A stretch of DNA of 64,000 nucleotides, taken from Streptomyces rimosus subsp. rimosus (GTDB lineage: Bacteria > Actinomycetota > Actinomycetes > Streptomycetales > Streptomycetaceae). This document shows, one piece after another, positions 49,968-57,641 of the stretch. The stretch is taken from positions 1 through 64,000 of the forward strand of contig NZ_JOCQ01000025.1 in the NCBI RefSeq assembly GCF_000720725.1, read 5' to 3'. Under the pieces are notes generated by a model, which saw only the letters and a list, made by a program, of their open reading frames with translations, was not told the origin of the DNA and did no database searches. Within the stretch, counting starts at the first letter, position 1. Each line of letters begins with the position of its first letter. Made by a program: the position numbers and the translations under genes.

Positions 49968-50198
49968 GTGTTTCCGCTCCTTCTCGTCTCCATAGTGATC
50001 ACAGCCGTCGCCGGCTGGTTCGCCAATCCGGTGTGGTGGGTGGCCACCGCCGTCCTGGCCTACCTCGCCGTGCGCTACCGCCAGGGCTACCTGAGCTACG
50101 ACGCGGAGTACCGCGCCTACCGGGAACGCCGGATCCGCCAGGACCGCTGGGACCGGCGCTACCGCAGGGAACGCGGCGGCGCGGCAAAGGGCAAGTAG
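49968..50198 (+). CDS. small membrane protein, 76 aa
   Basis: GTG start with GGGAGGTG upstream. One long hydrophobic stretch or two short ones (FPLLLVSIVITAVAGWFANP and VWWVATAVLAYLAV), then a basic helix rich in Arg/Tyr/Glu. No family known to me. Follows the STAS gene by 55 bp and ends close to the convergent SDR gene. Confidence 0.65.
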   Translation: MFPLLLVSIVITAVAGWFANPVWWVATAVLAYLAVRYRQGYLSYDAEYRAYRERRIRQDRWDRRYRRERGGAAKGK

Positions 50199-50205
50199 GC
50201 GGCGG

Positions 50206-50991
50206 TCACCAGGTCGGCCGGGCCGACACCCCGCCGTCCACCACCAGGTCGTGGCCGGTCACCCACGCGGCCATCGGCGAGGCGAGGAAGACGCACGCGT
50301 CGCCGATGTCCCCGGGGCGGCCCAGCCGTCCGGCCGGGGCCGCCTGCCGGTAGCGGGCCACGCCGTCGGGCCAGGCTTCCGCCAGCCCTGCGCGGTCGAT
50401 CAGGCCCGGCGAGACGCTGTTGACGCGGATGCCGTCGGGCCCGTACTCCAGCGCGGCCGAGCGGGCGTGCATCACGACGGCCGCCTTGGAGGCGCAGTAG
50501 TGGGCGTGTGCCGGGGCGGGCCGGTGTGCCTGGATGGAGGCGATGTGGGTGATCGATCCGCCGTCGCCGTCCCGCATCACCTCGGCGGCGGCCTGCGTGC
50601 AGGCGAACGTGCTCAGGACGTTGGTGTCGTTGACGGCGCGCCAGTCGGCGACGGTCATGCCCGCCAGGTCCTGGTCGGGCTGTACGCCCGCGTTGTTGAC
50701 CAGGGCGGTGAGCCGGCCGCGCCAGTCCGCCGCCGTACGCACCAGGCGGTGGCACTCCTCCTCCGCGGACAGGTCGGCGCGGACCGCCAGCGCGCTGCCG
50801 CCCTGCTCCTCGATGCGGGCTACGAGCGTCTGGGCGGCGGAGGCGTTCGTACGGTAGTGGGCGACGACTGCGGCGCCCGCGGCGGCGAAGCGCAGCGCGA
50901 TGCCGGTGCCGAGGCAGCCGCCCGCGCCGGTGACCAGGGCGACCTGGCCTGCGAGGGACGGCAGTGCGCAGTTGTCCCGCGGCGCGCTCAC
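50206..50991 (-). CDS. short-chain dehydrogenase/reductase
   Basis: 261-residue classical SDR. NAD(P) motif VTGAGGCLGTGIAL, NNAGVQP, the Ser of ITHIASIQAHR, catalytic YCASK, and SPGLIDRAG. It ends with VVDGGVSA. The GTG start overlaps the cupin stop by 4 bp, so the two are co-translated. Substrate unknown. Confidence 0.92.
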   Translation of the reverse strand: MSAPRDNCALPSLAGQVALVTGAGGCLGTGIALRFAAAGAAVVAHYRTNASAAQTLVARIEEQGGSALAVRADLSAEEECHRLVRTAADWRGRLTALVNNAGVQPDQDLAGMTVADWRAVNDTNVLSTFACTQAAAEVMRDGDGGSITHIASIQAHRPAPAHAHYCASKAAVVMHARSAALEYGPDGIRVNSVSPGLIDRAGLAEAWPDGVARYRQAAPAGRLGRPGDIGDACVFLASPMAAWVTGHDLVVDGGVSARPTW

Positions 50992-51494
50992 GGGCGGCTC
51001 AGCGCGGTGATCCGCGCTGCCTCCCGGGGGTAGCGCGCGGCCAGTTCGGCGGCGTTCCCGTGCTCGTAGTCCTCGAAGGTGAAACCCGGCGCCATGGTGC
51101 AGCCGAAGAGCGACCAGGCGCCGCCGTCGGCGACCTCGGCAGCCATCCAGGTGCCGGCCGGCACCGTGAACTGGACGTGCTGGCCGCCCAGGACGTCCGG
51201 GCCGAGGACGGCCGTACGGGTGCCGCCGGACGGCTCCAGGAGGAGCAGCGTAAGCGGGTCGCCCAGGTAGAAGTGCCAGACCTCGTCGGTGGGCAGGCGG
51301 TGCAGGGCGCTGTAGTCGCCGGGTTCCGCGGTGAGCAGCACGACGATCGCGGAGCCCTCGGGGCGGCCGTCGGGGCGCCCGGGGCCCGCCCACGTGCGCC
51401 GGTAGCGCCCGCCTTCCCTGGGCAGCGGCTCAAGCCCGTACAGCTCGACGAGTGCCTCGGGGGAGGGCGGCGTCACGGAAGTGTGCCGGGACAT
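50988..51494 (-). CDS. cupin (DUF985) protein
   Basis: 168-residue DUF985/cupin_5 protein: LVELYGLEPLPREGGRYRRT, IVVLLTAEPGDYSALHRLPT, DEVWHFYLGDPLTLLLL, FTVPAGTWMAAEVADGGAWS and MAPGFTFEDYEHG. The His and Glu residues of the cupin motif are present (HRLPTDEVWH). Likely a sugar or small-molecule isomerase-like protein. First gene of the pair with the SDR. Confidence 0.9.
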   Translation of the reverse strand: MSRHTSVTPPSPEALVELYGLEPLPREGGRYRRTWAGPGRPDGRPEGSAIVVLLTAEPGDYSALHRLPTDEVWHFYLGDPLTLLLLEPSGGTRTAVLGPDVLGGQHVQFTVPAGTWMAAEVADGGAWSLFGCTMAPGFTFEDYEHGNAAELAARYPREAARITALSRP

Positions 51495-51589
51495 GGGTCT
51501 CCTTCCCGTTCCCTCGCTGGTACGGCCCCCACCGTAGGCACGGTGGGGCGGCCGCGTCCGGGAGATCGCCCAGGTGCCTCGCCGGGCCC

Positions 51590-52177
51590 TTACGGGTGTT
51601 CGGCGGTCAGGTAGCGCTGGAGGGTGGGGGCCAGCCAGGCGACGACCTCTTCACGGGGGAGGGCGGCGGCGGGCGGCAGGATCAGGATGTAGCGCAGCAG
51701 GCCCATGCCGACCAGCTGGGAACCGATCAGTGCCGCGCGGGAGTCGAGCTCTTCCGGGGCCGGGCAGATCGCGGCGAGCGCCGGTCTGATCTGCTCGGTG
51801 AAGACGTCGCGCAGCCGCTCGGCGCCGGCTTCGTTGGTGACGGCGACGCGCACCATCCCGGTCAGCGTCTCGTCGCCCTCCCAGCGGTCGAGGAAGTGCC
51901 GGATGAGCTGTTCGCCGAGCCGGTCGCGCGGCACGGCCGCCAGGTCCGGCAGCCGCAGGTCAATCTCGGAGGCGGCCGCGAACAGGCCCGCCTTGTTGCC
52001 GTAGTAGCGCATCACCATCGACGGGTCGATGTCCGCGTCCTTGGCGATGGCGCGGATGGTGGCGCGCTCGTAGCCGTCGGCGGCGAAGCGGTCGCGGGCG
52101 GCGTCGAGGATCGCGGCGCGGGTGGCGTCGGAGCGGCGGGGGCGCTCCTGCGGCTCGGAGGGGGCGGTGTCGACCAT
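51590..52177 (-). CDS. TetR family transcriptional regulator
   Basis: 195 residues. The HTH is ATRAAILDAARDRFAADGYE, then ATIRAIAKDADIDPSMVMRY; the C-terminal part is a TetR_C-type ligand domain. ATG 52177 (MVDTAPSEP). It is divergent from the flavin monooxygenase and shares with it a 97-bp region holding three CCAACAnnCGTTG sites, so it very likely represses the monooxygenase and itself. Confidence 0.92.
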   Translation of the reverse strand: MVDTAPSEPQERPRRSDATRAAILDAARDRFAADGYERATIRAIAKDADIDPSMVMRYYGNKAGLFAAASEIDLRLPDLAAVPRDRLGEQLIRHFLDRWEGDETLTGMVRVAVTNEAGAERLRDVFTEQIRPALAAICPAPEELDSRAALIGSQLVGMGLLRYILILPPAAALPREEVVAWLAPTLQRYLTAEHP

Positions 52178-52192
52178 GCCCACGACTGTAGG

Positions 52193-52261
52193 CCAACAAC
52201 CGTTGACTCGCCAGGAAGCCGGGCCTATCGTTGCCAACAAGCGTTGACCAACATGCGTTGG
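52193..52261. promoter_or_regulatory. three TetR operator copies
   Basis: CCAACAACCGTTGA (52193-52206), CCAACAAGCGTTGA (52234-52247) and CCAACATGCGTTGG (52248-52261) share CCAACAnnCGTTG; the last is a near-perfect palindrome. They lie in the TetR/monooxygenase intergenic region, two of them back to back. Confidence 0.8.
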
Positions 52262-52274
52262 CATTGGAGGCGGC

Positions 52275-53810
52275 ATGACCCGCAAGCCCGGCACCATCAA
52301 CGACCAGGACTCCCCGCACACCACCTCGGACAGCGACGTCATCGTCGTCGGCGCCGGCCCCACCGGACTGCTGCTCGCCGGCGACCTCGCCGTCGCCGGG
52401 CTGCGCGTCACGCTGCTGGAGCGCCGCGCCCCCGGGATCAGCAACCTCACCCGTGCGATGGCCGTGCACGCCCGCAGCCTCGAACAGCTCGACGCCCGCG
52501 GCCTCGCCGACGAACTCGTCGCGACCGGCCACCCGCTGGCGCGTCTGCGGCTCTTCGCCGCCGCCGACATGAAGCCGTCCCGGCTGCCCTCCCGCTTCCC
52601 GTTCGTGCTGATCACCCCGCAGTACGAGGTCGAAGCGCTGCTGGAGCGGCGCGCGCAGAAGGCCGGCGTCACCTTCCGGTACGGGGCCCGCGTGACCGGC
52701 CTGGACCAGGACGCCGACGGCGTCGACGTCCACGTACAGGAGGAGGACGGGGCCGCCACGACGTACCGCGCGGCCTATCTCGTCGGCACGGACGGTGTGC
52801 ACAGCACCGTCCGCCAGGCCCTCGGCCTGCCCTTCCCCGGCCGGACCGTGGTGGACTCCGTCGTGCTCGCCGACGTACGGCTCGACGAGCGGCCCACCGT
52901 CCCGCTCGTCGCCAACGCCACCGACGACGCCTTCGCGCTCGTCAGCAACTTCGGCGACGGCTGGTACCGCGTCATCGGCTGGGACCAGCGCCGCCGGGTC
53001 CCCGAGGACACTCCTGTCGAGGCCGACGAGATCCGCGAGTACATGCGGCTCGCGCTCGGCAGCGACTACGGCCTGCACGACGTCCGCTGGACGTCCCGCT
53101 TCCACAGCGACGAGCGCCAGGTCCCCCGGTACCGGGTCGGCCGCGCCTTCCTCGCCGGCGACGCCGCGCACGTCCACTCCCCGGCCGGCGGCCAGGGCAT
53201 GAACACCGGGCTCCAGGACGCCGCCAACCTCAGCTGGAAGCTGGCCGCGGTGCTGCGCGGCGACGCGGCCGACAGCCTGCTGGACAGCTACCACGCCGAA
53301 CGCCACCCGGTCGGCAAGATGGTGCTGCGCAGCAGCGGCGCCGTCATCCGGCTGGCCCAGCTGCGCAGCAGGCCGCAGCGGGTGCTGCGGGCGACGCTCG
53401 CCCGGCTCCTGAACTCGGTGCCGCCGCTCGCGGACCGGGCGATGATGATGATCAGCGGCGTGGGCATCGCGTACCCGGCCGGACGCGGCTCCCACCCGCT
53501 CGCGGGCAAGCGCGCCCCCGACCTCCGGCTGGCGGGCGGCACCCGGCTGCACGAGGCGCTGCGGGGCGGGGCGTTCGTACTGGTCACGCCGGAGGACGAG
53601 AAGGTACCGGGGGACGGGAAGGACCCCCGTCTCGTACGGGCCGCCTGGGCCGGCGACCGGCGCACCGCGCTGCTCGTACGCCCCGACGGCTACGTCGCCT
53701 GGGCCACCGACGCCACCGACCCGGACGTACGCGCCGAGTCGCTGCGTGGTGCCCTGGTCCGCTGGACGGGCGCCGGCCGGGCCGCGGCCCGCACCGCGGC
53801 CCGGCCGTGA
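52275..53810 (+). CDS. FAD-dependent aromatic monooxygenase
   Basis: 511-residue PHBH-type flavin monooxygenase of the kind found in antibiotic tailoring and rifampicin/aromatic hydroxylation. FAD motif VGAGPTG at about 25-31, DG motif VGTDGVHSTVR, and FLAGDAAHVHSPAGGQGM. The C-terminal thioredoxin-like part is present. ATG with GGAGG 4-8 nt upstream. Regulated by the divergent TetR. Substrate not predictable. Confidence 0.92.
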   Translation: MTRKPGTINDQDSPHTTSDSDVIVVGAGPTGLLLAGDLAVAGLRVTLLERRAPGISNLTRAMAVHARSLEQLDARGLADELVATGHPLARLRLFAAADMKPSRLPSRFPFVLITPQYEVEALLERRAQKAGVTFRYGARVTGLDQDADGVDVHVQEEDGAATTYRAAYLVGTDGVHSTVRQALGLPFPGRTVVDSVVLADVRLDERPTVPLVANATDDAFALVSNFGDGWYRVIGWDQRRRVPEDTPVEADEIREYMRLALGSDYGLHDVRWTSRFHSDERQVPRYRVGRAFLAGDAAHVHSPAGGQGMNTGLQDAANLSWKLAAVLRGDAADSLLDSYHAERHPVGKMVLRSSGAVIRLAQLRSRPQRVLRATLARLLNSVPPLADRAMMMISGVGIAYPAGRGSHPLAGKRAPDLRLAGGTRLHEALRGGAFVLVTPEDEKVPGDGKDPRLVRAAWAGDRRTALLVRPDGYVAWATDATDPDVRAESLRGALVRWTGAGRAAARTAARP

Positions 53811-54375
53811 CCACCACATCGCGCGCACCCGGTGCGGCCCGCGCGGCCCGTCCCCCGGCCATGAACGGGGGACGGGTCCGCGCCGTCCGTCGCGCCCGGC
53901 CGTCCCCGGGCCGGACGCGCCGGACGCTTGCCGGGCCTGGCGGCCGGACCGGATCCCGCAGCTGCCCGGTCGCGCCGCCCGCCACCGAAGTCCGGTGCGG
54001 TCGCCATGTGATGGGAGGTGAAACCGTGCCCCGGGAACCGCGGGATGCGCCGGTGTACCGGATACGCCGCGGAATTCGGGGTGGGTCACCTTTGTGCACC
54101 GACCGGCGAAAGCCGCGTTTTCCCGCTGTCCTCGCCGCTCGCCGATCAGCGTTGCGCCCCCCGGTAGAAGGGGAATCTAAGGACTCACATGTTTCGTGAC
54201 AAGGGGCCCGCCAGCGGGTTGTGACGCACCGTACGGTTTTTGGCCAGTGGTTCGTCCTTCACGCAGCGACGGCCGCCGGAGCGTTCTCCTTTTCCGTCAA
54301 CGCCCGCTTTCGGACATTCGCCGGCGGACAGCACCGGCCATTTCGGAGACGCCGCGCCCCAGCGGTGACGCCGGT
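53811..54375. other. 565-bp gap with one possible small ORF
   Basis: The first half is GC-rich with many GGCCCG/CGGCCG runs and no gene. The second half includes the small ORF at 54026-54199 and drops in GC (GAAGGGGAATCTAAGG). No clear terminator is seen for the monooxygenase. Confidence 0.55.
54026..54199 (+). CDS. possible small basic protein, 57 aa
   Basis: GTG start with GGGAGGTG about 5-8 nt upstream. The product begins VPREPRDAPVYRIRRGI and is rich in Arg and Pro. No known family. The good ribosome site is the only strong support. Confidence 0.35.
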   Translation: MPREPRDAPVYRIRRGIRGGSPLCTDRRKPRFPAVLAARRSALRPPVEGESKDSHVS

Positions 54376-55104
54376 TCAGCCGATGATGTGCCGCAGATAT
54401 GCGCGCGGGTCGGTGAGATAGCGGCGCCAGTGGTCGACGAGGGCCAGCTCCTCCCAGGCCACCGAGCGCATGCCGTGCGCACCGACCTCGACTATGTCCG
54501 CGCCGGGCAAGGCCGTCAGCAGCGGCGAATGCGTGGCACAGATGACCTGGGCGCCGCCGCGGCTCAGCTCCTCCAGCACGCCGACCAGCTCCAGGCAGGA
54601 CGTGAACGACAGCGCGGCCTCGGGCTCGTCGAGCACATACAGCCCCGGCTGCCGGAACTTCTCCCGGAAGGCCATCAGGAAACTCTCGCCATGGCTCATC
54701 GCCTCGGGCACGCCCGACAGCCGCTCCCGGGCGAGCGCGTCCCACGCGGTCTCGGCACGCAGGAAGAAGCCGCGGCGGCGGGTGCGCGGACCGCGGATCA
54801 TGCGGCGGCCCACCGCCGTCGCGTCGAAGCGGACGGCGACGCCCAGCTCGGACGGTGCACGCGAACTGGCGTACTTGTAACCGGCCGAGCCGCCGTAGGA
54901 ATCGAGGCCGAAGCCCTCCGCCAGGGCCTCGGCCAGCGTCGATTTGCCGGAGCCGTTCTCGCCCACGAGGAAGGTGACCGGCGCGCCGAATTTCAGCCCG
55001 TCCTCGGCCAACCAGCGCACGCACGGGACCGTCCAGGGCCAGTGGTCCCCGCTCTCCGCCACGGCTTCCGCGGAGCGATTCACGTATGCGCGTTCGATGA
55101 GCAT
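54376..55104 (-). CDS. AAA/ABC-type ATPase
   Basis: 242-residue ATPase. Walker A is VGENGSGKSTLAEAL (about 48-55), the ABC-like signature region is MSHGESFLMAF, Walker B is LYVLDEPEAALSF and the H-loop is ICATHSPLL. It is short and lacks a transport partner, so it resembles the stand-alone AAA_23-type ATPases. ATG start. Function unknown; it may serve a toxin-like or repair role. Confidence 0.88.
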   Translation of the reverse strand: MLIERAYVNRSAEAVAESGDHWPWTVPCVRWLAEDGLKFGAPVTFLVGENGSGKSTLAEALAEGFGLDSYGGSAGYKYASSRAPSELGVAVRFDATAVGRRMIRGPRTRRRGFFLRAETAWDALARERLSGVPEAMSHGESFLMAFREKFRQPGLYVLDEPEAALSFTSCLELVGVLEELSRGGAQVICATHSPLLTALPGADIVEVGAHGMRSVAWEELALVDHWRRYLTDPRAYLRHIIG

Positions 55105-55176
55105 GTCTCGAAGCTCTCACACGCCACTGACAACGGCCCCGCACCGGCTGCCGGCCCCGCTGCCTACCCTGTGATC

Positions 55177-55512
55177 ATGCTGCCCGCCCGCTCCGCCGCC
55201 CTCTTCGTCCTCGCCGCCCTCTTCGAGATCGGCGGCGCCTGGCTCGTCTGGCAGGGCGTACGCGAACACCGCGGCTGGCTGTGGATCGGCGCGGGCGTGC
55301 TCGCCCTGGGCGCGTACGGCTTCGTCGCCACGCTCCAGCCGGACGCCGACTTCGGCCGCATCCTCGCCGCGTACGGGGGCGTCTTCGTGGCCGGCTCGCT
55401 GGCCTGGGGCATGGTCGCGGACGGCTACCGCCCCGACCGCTGGGACGTGGCCGGCGCGCTGATCTGCCTGGCCGGGATGGCCGTGATCATGTACGCGCCG
55501 CGGGGGCGCTGA
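55177..55512 (+). CDS. YnfA/UPF0060 family membrane protein
   Basis: 111 residues with four membrane segments: LFVLAALFEIGGAWLVWQGV, LWIGAGVLALGAYGFVATL, GRILAAYGGVFVAGSLAWGM and WDVAGALICLAGMAVIMYAP. All match YnfA. These small multidrug-resistance-like proteins have no agreed substrate. ATG 55177 or GTG 55171. Confidence 0.93.
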   Translation: MLPARSAALFVLAALFEIGGAWLVWQGVREHRGWLWIGAGVLALGAYGFVATLQPDADFGRILAAYGGVFVAGSLAWGMVADGYRPDRWDVAGALICLAGMAVIMYAPRGR

Positions 55513-55571
55513 GCGCGCCTATTCTGCGTACGTACCACGCTTGCCGCCCGCCGCGCCCGAGGAGCCGCCGC

Positions 55572-56354
55572 ATGACCGCCGTACCCGACGTGCCCGCCGC
55601 CCGCACCCGCACCGCCGTCGTCACCGGAGCCAGCAGCGGCATCGGCGCCGCGACCGCCCGCCGGCTGGCCGCGGACGGCTACCGCGTCGTCCTCGCCGCC
55701 CGCCGCAAGGACCGCATCGAGGCGCTGGCCGCCGAGCTGCCGGACGCCGAGGCGTACCAGCTCGACGTGACCGACCGTGCCGCGGTGGACGCCTTCGCCG
55801 CCCATCTCGGCGAGCGCCACGAGTCGGTGGACGTGCTGGTCAACAACGCCGGCGGCGCGCTGGGCGCGGACCCCGTCGCCACCGGCGACCCGGCCGACTG
55901 GCGCACGATGTACGAGGTCAACGTCCTCGGCGTGCTGAACGTGACGCAGGCCCTGCTGCCCGCCCTGACCGCCTCCGGCGACGGCACGGTGGTCGTCGTC
56001 TCCTCGACGGCGGGCCACGGCACGTACGAGGGCGGCGGCGGCTATGTCGCCGCCAAGCACGGCGCGCACGTCATCGCCGAGACGCTCCGGCTGGAGCTGT
56101 GCGGCGAGCCGGTACGCGTCATCGAGATCGCCCCCGGCATGGTCAGGACGGACGAGTTCGCCACCACCCGCTTCCGCGGCGACGCCGCCAAGGCGGCGAA
56201 GGTGTACGAGGGTGTGGCCGAGCCGCTGACCGCCGACGACGTCGCCGACACCGTCGGCTGGGCCGTCACCCGCCCCGCCCACGTCAACATCGACCTCCTC
56301 GTCGTACGGCCGCGCGCCCAGGCGGCCAACCACAAGGTGCACCGGACGGCCTGA
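55572..56354 (+). CDS. short-chain dehydrogenase/reductase
   Basis: 260-residue SDR of the YdfG/serine-dehydrogenase-like branch. VTGASSGIGAATARRLA, NNAGGALGADPV, VSSTAGHG and YVAAKHGAHV supply cofactor and catalytic motifs; the end VVRPRAQAANHKVHR is typical of that branch. ATG 55572 with GGAG. It follows the YnfA gene by 59 bp. Confidence 0.92.
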   Translation: MTAVPDVPAARTRTAVVTGASSGIGAATARRLAADGYRVVLAARRKDRIEALAAELPDAEAYQLDVTDRAAVDAFAAHLGERHESVDVLVNNAGGALGADPVATGDPADWRTMYEVNVLGVLNVTQALLPALTASGDGTVVVVSSTAGHGTYEGGGGYVAAKHGAHVIAETLRLELCGEPVRVIEIAPGMVRTDEFATTRFRGDAAKAAKVYEGVAEPLTADDVADTVGWAVTRPAHVNIDLLVVRPRAQAANHKVHRTA

Positions 56355-56362
56355 GGCCGTCG

Positions 56363-56419
56363 CGGGCGGGGGCGGTCACGGCGCCGGAAAACCGTTGGCG
56401 CCGCGGCCGCCCCCGCCCG
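56363..56419 (+). terminator. hairpin after the SDR gene
   Basis: CGGGCGGGGGCGG (56363-56375) pairs with CCGCCCCCGCCCG (56407-56419), with an inner GGCGCC/GGCGCC stem. Between 56420 and 56718 no gene is seen; it should carry the RNHCP promoter. Confidence 0.8.
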
Positions 56420-56718
56420 TACCGTTTCCTTCAGCCACCGCACGTGCGCGCTGCCGCCGCACGTGTCCTCTCACTCGGGCCCCGCCCTGGAAAGCAGTGT
56501 CTATGCCCCGGCCGGCGCTGAGCGCGCCTCACCACCGCGCGGACGCATCCCGCCGCTGACCTCCGCTGTCACCGGCTGTCGTCCGCCCTGCCGGCACGGC
56601 CCCGGCCGCACCCGCCTCCGGGCGGTGCCGCCCGCTGCCCGTACGTGCCCGTACGACCGAGGCCGCTCGGCCTGCTCCCACTGCCTTTTCCAGACACATT
56701 CCGGCAAGGAGTCCCCGA

Positions 56719-57147
56719 GTGCTGTCCAACAGCTCCCACGGTTCCAGCAGTTCCCACTCGTCCCACGGTTCCAGCAGTTCCCGCCCGCCCCACGGTTCCC
56801 GTCCGCAGCCGCGTACCGACACCTTCACCTGCGTACGGTGCGGCCTGACCGTCACCACGCTCGGCCCCGACGGCAACCGCCGCAACCACTGCCCCAGCTG
56901 CCTGCACTCCCAGCATGTGCACGACGCCGTCGAGGGCGGCCCGTCCACCTGCCAGGGCCGCATGTCGCCGATCGCCATCGCGGTGCTGCGCACCGGCGAC
57001 TGGATGGTCGTCCACCGCTGCACCCGCTGCGACGAGCTGACCTCCAACCCGGTCTCGCCGGACGACAACCAGCTGATCCTGATGCGGATGGCGGTCCGGC
57101 CGCTGGCCTCGCCGCCGTTCCCGCTCGAAGCGTTCGGCGACCTGTAG
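56719..57147 (+). CDS. RNHCP domain zinc protein, copy 1
   Basis: 142 residues. After a Ser/His/Gly tract from a 27-bp tandem repeat comes the RNHCP domain: FTCVRCGLTV, RRNHCPSCLHSQHV, CQGRMSPIAIAV, WMVVHRCTRCDEL, SPDDNQL. The paired Cys residues form zinc sites. GTG start with AAGGAG upstream. Family function unknown. It lies 16 bp before a second RNHCP gene and close to rtcB. Confidence 0.92.
   Translation: MLSNSSHGSSSSHSSHGSSSSRPPHGSRPQPRTDTFTCVRCGLTVTTLGPDGNRRNHCPSCLHSQHVHDAVEGGPSTCQGRMSPIAIAVLRTGDWMVVHRCTRCDELTSNPVSPDDNQLILMRMAVRPLASPPFPLEAFGDL
56735..56800. repeat. 27-bp tandem repeat in the first RNHCP gene
   Basis: Copies of CCCACGGTTCCAGCAGTTCC start at 56735 and 56762 and a shortened one at 56789, exactly 27 bp apart. 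They encode the Ser/His/Gly-rich N-terminus. Confidence 0.8.
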
Positions 57148-57163
57148 GGCGGGGGGCGACGAC

Positions 57164-57580
57164 ATGCCACGACGCAGCAATGCCGTACAGCGGCGCCGCG
57201 CCCAGCGGCCCAAGGACGTCCTGCACGGCCCCGGCGGCGCGCCCGGAGACGCGTTCCGCTGCCTGGGCTGCCGCCTGGAAGTGCCCCTGGCCGCACCGGG
57301 CACCGCCCATCGCAACCACTGCCCGCACTGCCTGACCAGCCGCCACGTGGACCGCCGCGTCCCGGGCGACCGGGCCGCGGACTGCGGCGGCCGGATGCGG
57401 GCACTGTGCCTGGCCACCCGGCAGAACGGCGAATGGCTGCTGGTCCACCAGTGCCTGGCCTGCGGTGAACTGAGCACCAACCGCACCGCGGGCGACGACA
57501 ACGCGCTGGCCCTGGTACGGCTGGCCGTCCGCCCTCTGGCGGACACCAGCAGACCCGTGCGGGCGCTGCTCACCTTGTGA
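57164..57580 (+). CDS. RNHCP domain zinc protein, copy 2
   Basis: 138 residues with a basic front (MPRRSNAVQRRRAQRPKD) and the RNHCP domain: FRCLGCRLEV, HRNHCPHCLTSRHV, CGGRMRALCLAT, WLLVHQCLACGEL, GDDNALA. It is a diverged tandem paralogue of the gene before it. It is convergent with rtcB. The basic N-terminus would suit RNA contact. Confidence 0.92.
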   Translation: MPRRSNAVQRRRAQRPKDVLHGPGGAPGDAFRCLGCRLEVPLAAPGTAHRNHCPHCLTSRHVDRRVPGDRAADCGGRMRALCLATRQNGEWLLVHQCLACGELSTNRTAGDDNALALVRLAVRPLADTSRPVRALLTL

Positions 57581-57584
57581 AACG

Positions 57585-57624
57585 CCGGGGCCCCGGACCG
57601 GCGGAAACCGGCCCGGGGCCCCGG
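57585..57624. terminator. hairpin between RNHCP and rtcB genes
   Basis: CCGGGGCCCCGGACCGG (57585-57601) pairs with CCGGCCCGGGGCCCCGG (57608-57624) apart from one mismatch, with a 6-nt loop. It separates the convergent transcripts. Confidence 0.8.
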
Positions 57625-57641
57625 CCCGGGAGTGCGCGCGG

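Noticed and set aside
51452..54199. 915-codon plus-strand frame across TetR and monooxygenase genes
   Set aside because: It runs through two recognised genes in other frames; only its last 58 codons have a possible start of their own.
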